From assembly GCA_025362415.1 (NCBI GenBank), contig JANYGM010000191.1:1-5986 (forward strand): DNA of 5,986 nt. The letters are read 5' to 3'. This DNA comes from a bacterium (GTDB taxonomy: Bacteria; Bacteroidota; Bacteroidia; Cytophagales; Thermonemataceae). The notes under the pieces were generated by a model. It did not search any database, was not told the origin of the DNA, and saw nothing but the letters and a program-made list of their open reading frames with translations. This document shows, in pieces, positions 4,228-5,986 of this stretch (positions within the stretch are counted from its first letter, which is position 1; every line of letters starts with the position of its first letter). The position numbers were made by a program, and so were the translations under genes.

Positions 4228-4932
4228 TTAGGGTTTTAGTGTTCCCATACCGCCATCTATGCCTATGGTTTGCCCAGTTATCCAACTAGATTTATCAGAA
4301 AGTAAAAAAGCCGCCATTTCTGCAATATCTTCAGATGTGCCAATACGTCCAATAGGATGCCTTTTTCCTGCATTTTCTACTTTTTCATCAGAGCCTAATA
4401 GTTTGTTTGCAAGAGGCGTATTGGTAAGAGAAGGCGCAATAATATTCACTCTAATATGCAAATTTGCCCATTCTGCCGCCAAAGATTTTCCTAATCCCTC
4501 AATAGCCGCTTTTGACAACGCAATAGACGAATGAAAATTCATACCTAATGTAGCCGCTACCGTACTAAACAGTACCACGCTTGCGCTATCTGCTTTTTTA
4601 AGATTTTTGAGTGTATTTTGCAAAACATCAACCGCACCAAGTACATTGATGTTAATATCTTCCTGAAACTCTTCACGAGTGATGCGGTGAAAAGGCTTCA
4701 AATTGATAGTTCCAGGACAATAAGCTACACCATTAAGTGCTTCTGGTAAGCTAGAAAGTGCGTCAGCAACTGTATTTTTGACATCTAACGGCAAAAACGT
4801 AACTCCCAACGCTTTTAATTCATCAGACTGATGACGACACGCAACTATTACATTTGCGCCTTGTGCCTTCAATATGCCTGCTAGTGCTAGTCCAATGCCT
4901 GTACTTCCGCCTACGACAAGAAAATTCTTCAT
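4228..4932 (-). CDS. Short-chain dehydrogenase/reductase (SDR) family protein lacking the catalytic tyrosine
   Basis: A 234-residue Rossmann-fold protein of classical SDR size. The dinucleotide-binding loop is GGSTGIG (8-14). LDV with D50 is the usual adenine-contacting Asp, CPGT at 72-75 replaces NAG, and N96 in NVLGA is the structural Asn. S123 in LFSTVA is the catalytic Ser and K141 the catalytic Lys. At K-4, where YxxxK requires Tyr, the protein has I137 (codon ATT). IAPSLTNTP (165-173) follows, and WITGQTIGIDGG near the C-terminus is typical of SDRs. Substrate is unknown. With no Tyr it is either a non-catalytic or divergent reductase; I recall related Bacteroidetes SDRs that also lack this Tyr, but cannot check. 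It starts at ATG with an AT-rich leader and no clear -7 box, and is transcribed alone, convergent to usp. Confidence 0.93.
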   Translation of the reverse strand: MKNFLVVGGSTGIGLALAGILKAQGANVIVACRHQSDELKALGVTFLPLDVKNTVADALSSLPEALNGVAYCPGTINLKPFHRITREEFQEDININVLGAVDVLQNTLKNLKKADSASVVLFSTVAATLGMNFHSSIALSKAAIEGLGKSLAAEWANLHIRVNIIAPSLTNTPLANKLLGSDEKVENAGKRHPIGRIGTSEDIAEMAAFLLSDKSSWITGQTIGIDGGMGTLKP

Positions 4933-5076
4933 TTTATAAGATTGTATTTTAGGTTTTTCTATTGATTTTTACTCGTTGAATACCATAAAAACCAATACTA
5001 AGCTAAAATGTTTATGAATTCTATAAGAAATAAGAAAAAATACTAATTTATTTTTATGACATTTTTCAATATTTTT

Positions 5077-5138
5077 TGATGTAAGATTTAACTAAAAAAT
5101 CAACCAAATTGCCCTATACCTATTATGTTGATGTAAGA
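5077..5138. repeat. Pair of 11-bp direct repeats in the SDR-lipoprotein intergenic region
   Basis: TTGATGTAAGA occurs at 5077-5087 and 5128-5138, 51 bp apart, in the AT-rich gap between the divergently transcribed SDR and lipoprotein genes. They could be regulator-binding sites for either gene, but in DNA of this composition chance is a real alternative. The rest of the gap (4933-5176) shows nothing else I can name. Confidence 0.3.
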
Positions 5139-5177
5139 AAAAAATACATTAAAATAACTTAACATAGCAATACTTTT

Positions 5178-5204
5178 TTGTTCAGTTTTTATTGGTTACC
5201 TTTG
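5178..5204 (+). promoter_or_regulatory. Bacteroidetes-type promoter for the lipoprotein gene
   Basis: A perfect TAnnTTTG -7 box, TACCTTTG, lies at 5197-5204. TTTG ending at 5180 is a candidate -33 element, with 16 bp between TTG and TA, one less than the usual minimum. Transcription would start near 5210, leaving a leader of roughly 35 nt to the ATG at 5247. This placement argues against the in-frame TTG at 5178 as the gene start. Confidence 0.7.
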
Positions 5205-5246
5205 CCCCAGTATTTCAACACAGGAATACCACTAACCAACAACCCA

Positions 5247-5834
5247 ATGTTACACAAACCAATAAACAAAGCGTGGCTACTATACGTGTGCCTGCTTGCA
5301 CTCTTTGCTGGTTGCTCCAAATGCAACAAAGTAATCACTCCAAATGATGTTTCTAGCTTACCAGCCGCCACACAGATAGATGCAAACACCTTTGGCTGTA
5401 TGCTAAACGGTAATATCTGGGTAGCCCAAGGAAACACCAGAGCTTTTAATCCTGCGAGACTTCCCAACCCCTACCTAGGTTATGATGCTACTTACAAAGG
5501 TGGTTCGCTAGATGTTAGTGGAGATATTGTATTAGATGACAATATCCAAAGTGATATTGTTATAACAGGTAATAATATTGGAAGTACTGGTACTTATAGT
5601 CTTGATAAAGCTAAAAGTGGAATATTTTTTAAACATACTGACTTTGTGAATAGCCTAGTATATTATAATGATGGTTATGATGGAAATGTTTTCTCTGGTG
5701 GAGAACTAACCATTACAAAACTTGATAAAATCAATAAAATCGTATCTGGCACATTCTATATCACAATAGAAAAACCTAAACTAGGTAAAAAAATTGTGAT
5801 AACTGATGGATGCTTTGATATAAAATATCTCTAA
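5247..5834 (+). CDS. Bacteroidetes-type lipoprotein of unknown function (DUF6252-like)
   Basis: A 195-residue secreted lipoprotein. The N-terminus has Lys residues, a hydrophobic core (about 9-20) and a lipobox-like ALFAG-C with C23 as the likely lipidated residue; a second Cys (C26) follows. The mature part begins with a short linker, then NTFGCMLNG (47-55) and a beta-rich body, with GELTITKLD (152-160), SGTFYITIE (167-175) and TDGCFDIKY (186-194). That order is what I recall from DUF6252-type lipoproteins of Bacteroidetes, where the C-terminal motif is usually TDGRFD; family assignment is from memory. It has its own promoter at 5178-5204 and a different direction from the SDR gene, so it is probably a single-gene unit. 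The ATG is chosen because it directly precedes a good signal sequence and lies downstream of the promoter. Role unknown. Confidence 0.85.
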   Translation: MLHKPINKAWLLYVCLLALFAGCSKCNKVITPNDVSSLPAATQIDANTFGCMLNGNIWVAQGNTRAFNPARLPNPYLGYDATYKGGSLDVSGDIVLDDNIQSDIVITGNNIGSTGTYSLDKAKSGIFFKHTDFVNSLVYYNDGYDGNVFSGGELTITKLDKINKIVSGTFYITIEKPKLGKKIVITDGCFDIKYL

Positions 5835-5930
5835 ACAAACAAAATAAAAAAATATGACAAATGTATTCTTTATGCAGCGTAGCATTTAAGCCCTTATCAA
5901 TATTTTCTTTTTTCTCTCATTTTATCTATC

Positions 5931-5938
5931 TATATTTG
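5931..5938 (+). promoter_or_regulatory. Candidate -7 promoter box for a gene beyond the window
   Basis: TATATTTG matches TAnnTTTG in the AT-rich tail of the window. No TTG lies 17-23 bp upstream, and no start codon follows before the window ends, so this is weak. The remainder of 5835-5986 holds no gene I can support. Confidence 0.25.
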
Positions 5939-5986
5939 CTAAAGTATTACAAGTTTTTTCCTAGTTTCTTAATTTTTAACCCCCAA

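Noticed and set aside
5178..5246. Upstream TTG start for the lipoprotein
   Set aside because: The TTG overlaps the promoter -33 element, and the signal peptide follows the ATG at 5247.

Overview
The window looks like chromosomal DNA of a Bacteroidetes bacterium, probably a Cytophagales-type organism. The evidence is AT-rich DNA with long AT-rich intergenic stretches, no Shine-Dalgarno-like sequence in front of the genes, a TAnnTTTG-type (Bacteroidetes) -7 promoter box before the last gene, a lipoprotein resembling Bacteroidetes-specific families, and a cbb3-oxidase locus with Bacteroidetes-style accessory genes. Genus assignment is inference.

Layout. Positions 2-3095 hold the 3' part of a cbb3-type (C-family) heme-copper oxidase locus: the C-terminus of ccoN (cut by the window edge), a ccoO gene fused to an extra C-terminal cytochrome c domain (520-1578), a small CXXC membrane protein (2352-2606) and a tail-anchored protein with an Ig-like N-terminal part and a CcoP-like membrane anchor (2619-3095). 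A two-domain universal stress protein follows on the same strand (3204-4055). A convergent SDR oxidoreductase lies on the minus strand (4228-4932), separated from usp by a bidirectional terminator framed by inverted heptamer repeats. A lipoprotein gene with its own promoter (5247-5834) ends the window.

The striking part is the non-coding DNA. The oxidase genes are interrupted by a dense set of repeats: two copies of a ~80-bp paired-hairpin element (407-485, 1834-1915) with compensatory stem changes; 13 heptamers directly after the ccoO stop (1579-1669); two AGC-loop hairpin units (1680-1760); a 17-bp duplication (1804-1837); and 17 consecutive 21-bp units in perfect register (1978-2334), ending 17 bp before the CXXC gene. 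Heptamer arrays recur around the usp/SDR terminator. The recurring 7/21-bp period, and the 21-bp array equal to two DNA helical turns per unit, are the best candidates for undescribed biology here.

How the genes may work together: CcoN and CcoO form the catalytic core and electron entry of a high-affinity terminal oxidase. The second heme domain on CcoO plus the separate anchored protein may share the job normally done by CcoP. The CXXC protein may help in assembly or metal delivery. Usp would be a stress or low-energy companion. The SDR and the lipoprotein appear unrelated.
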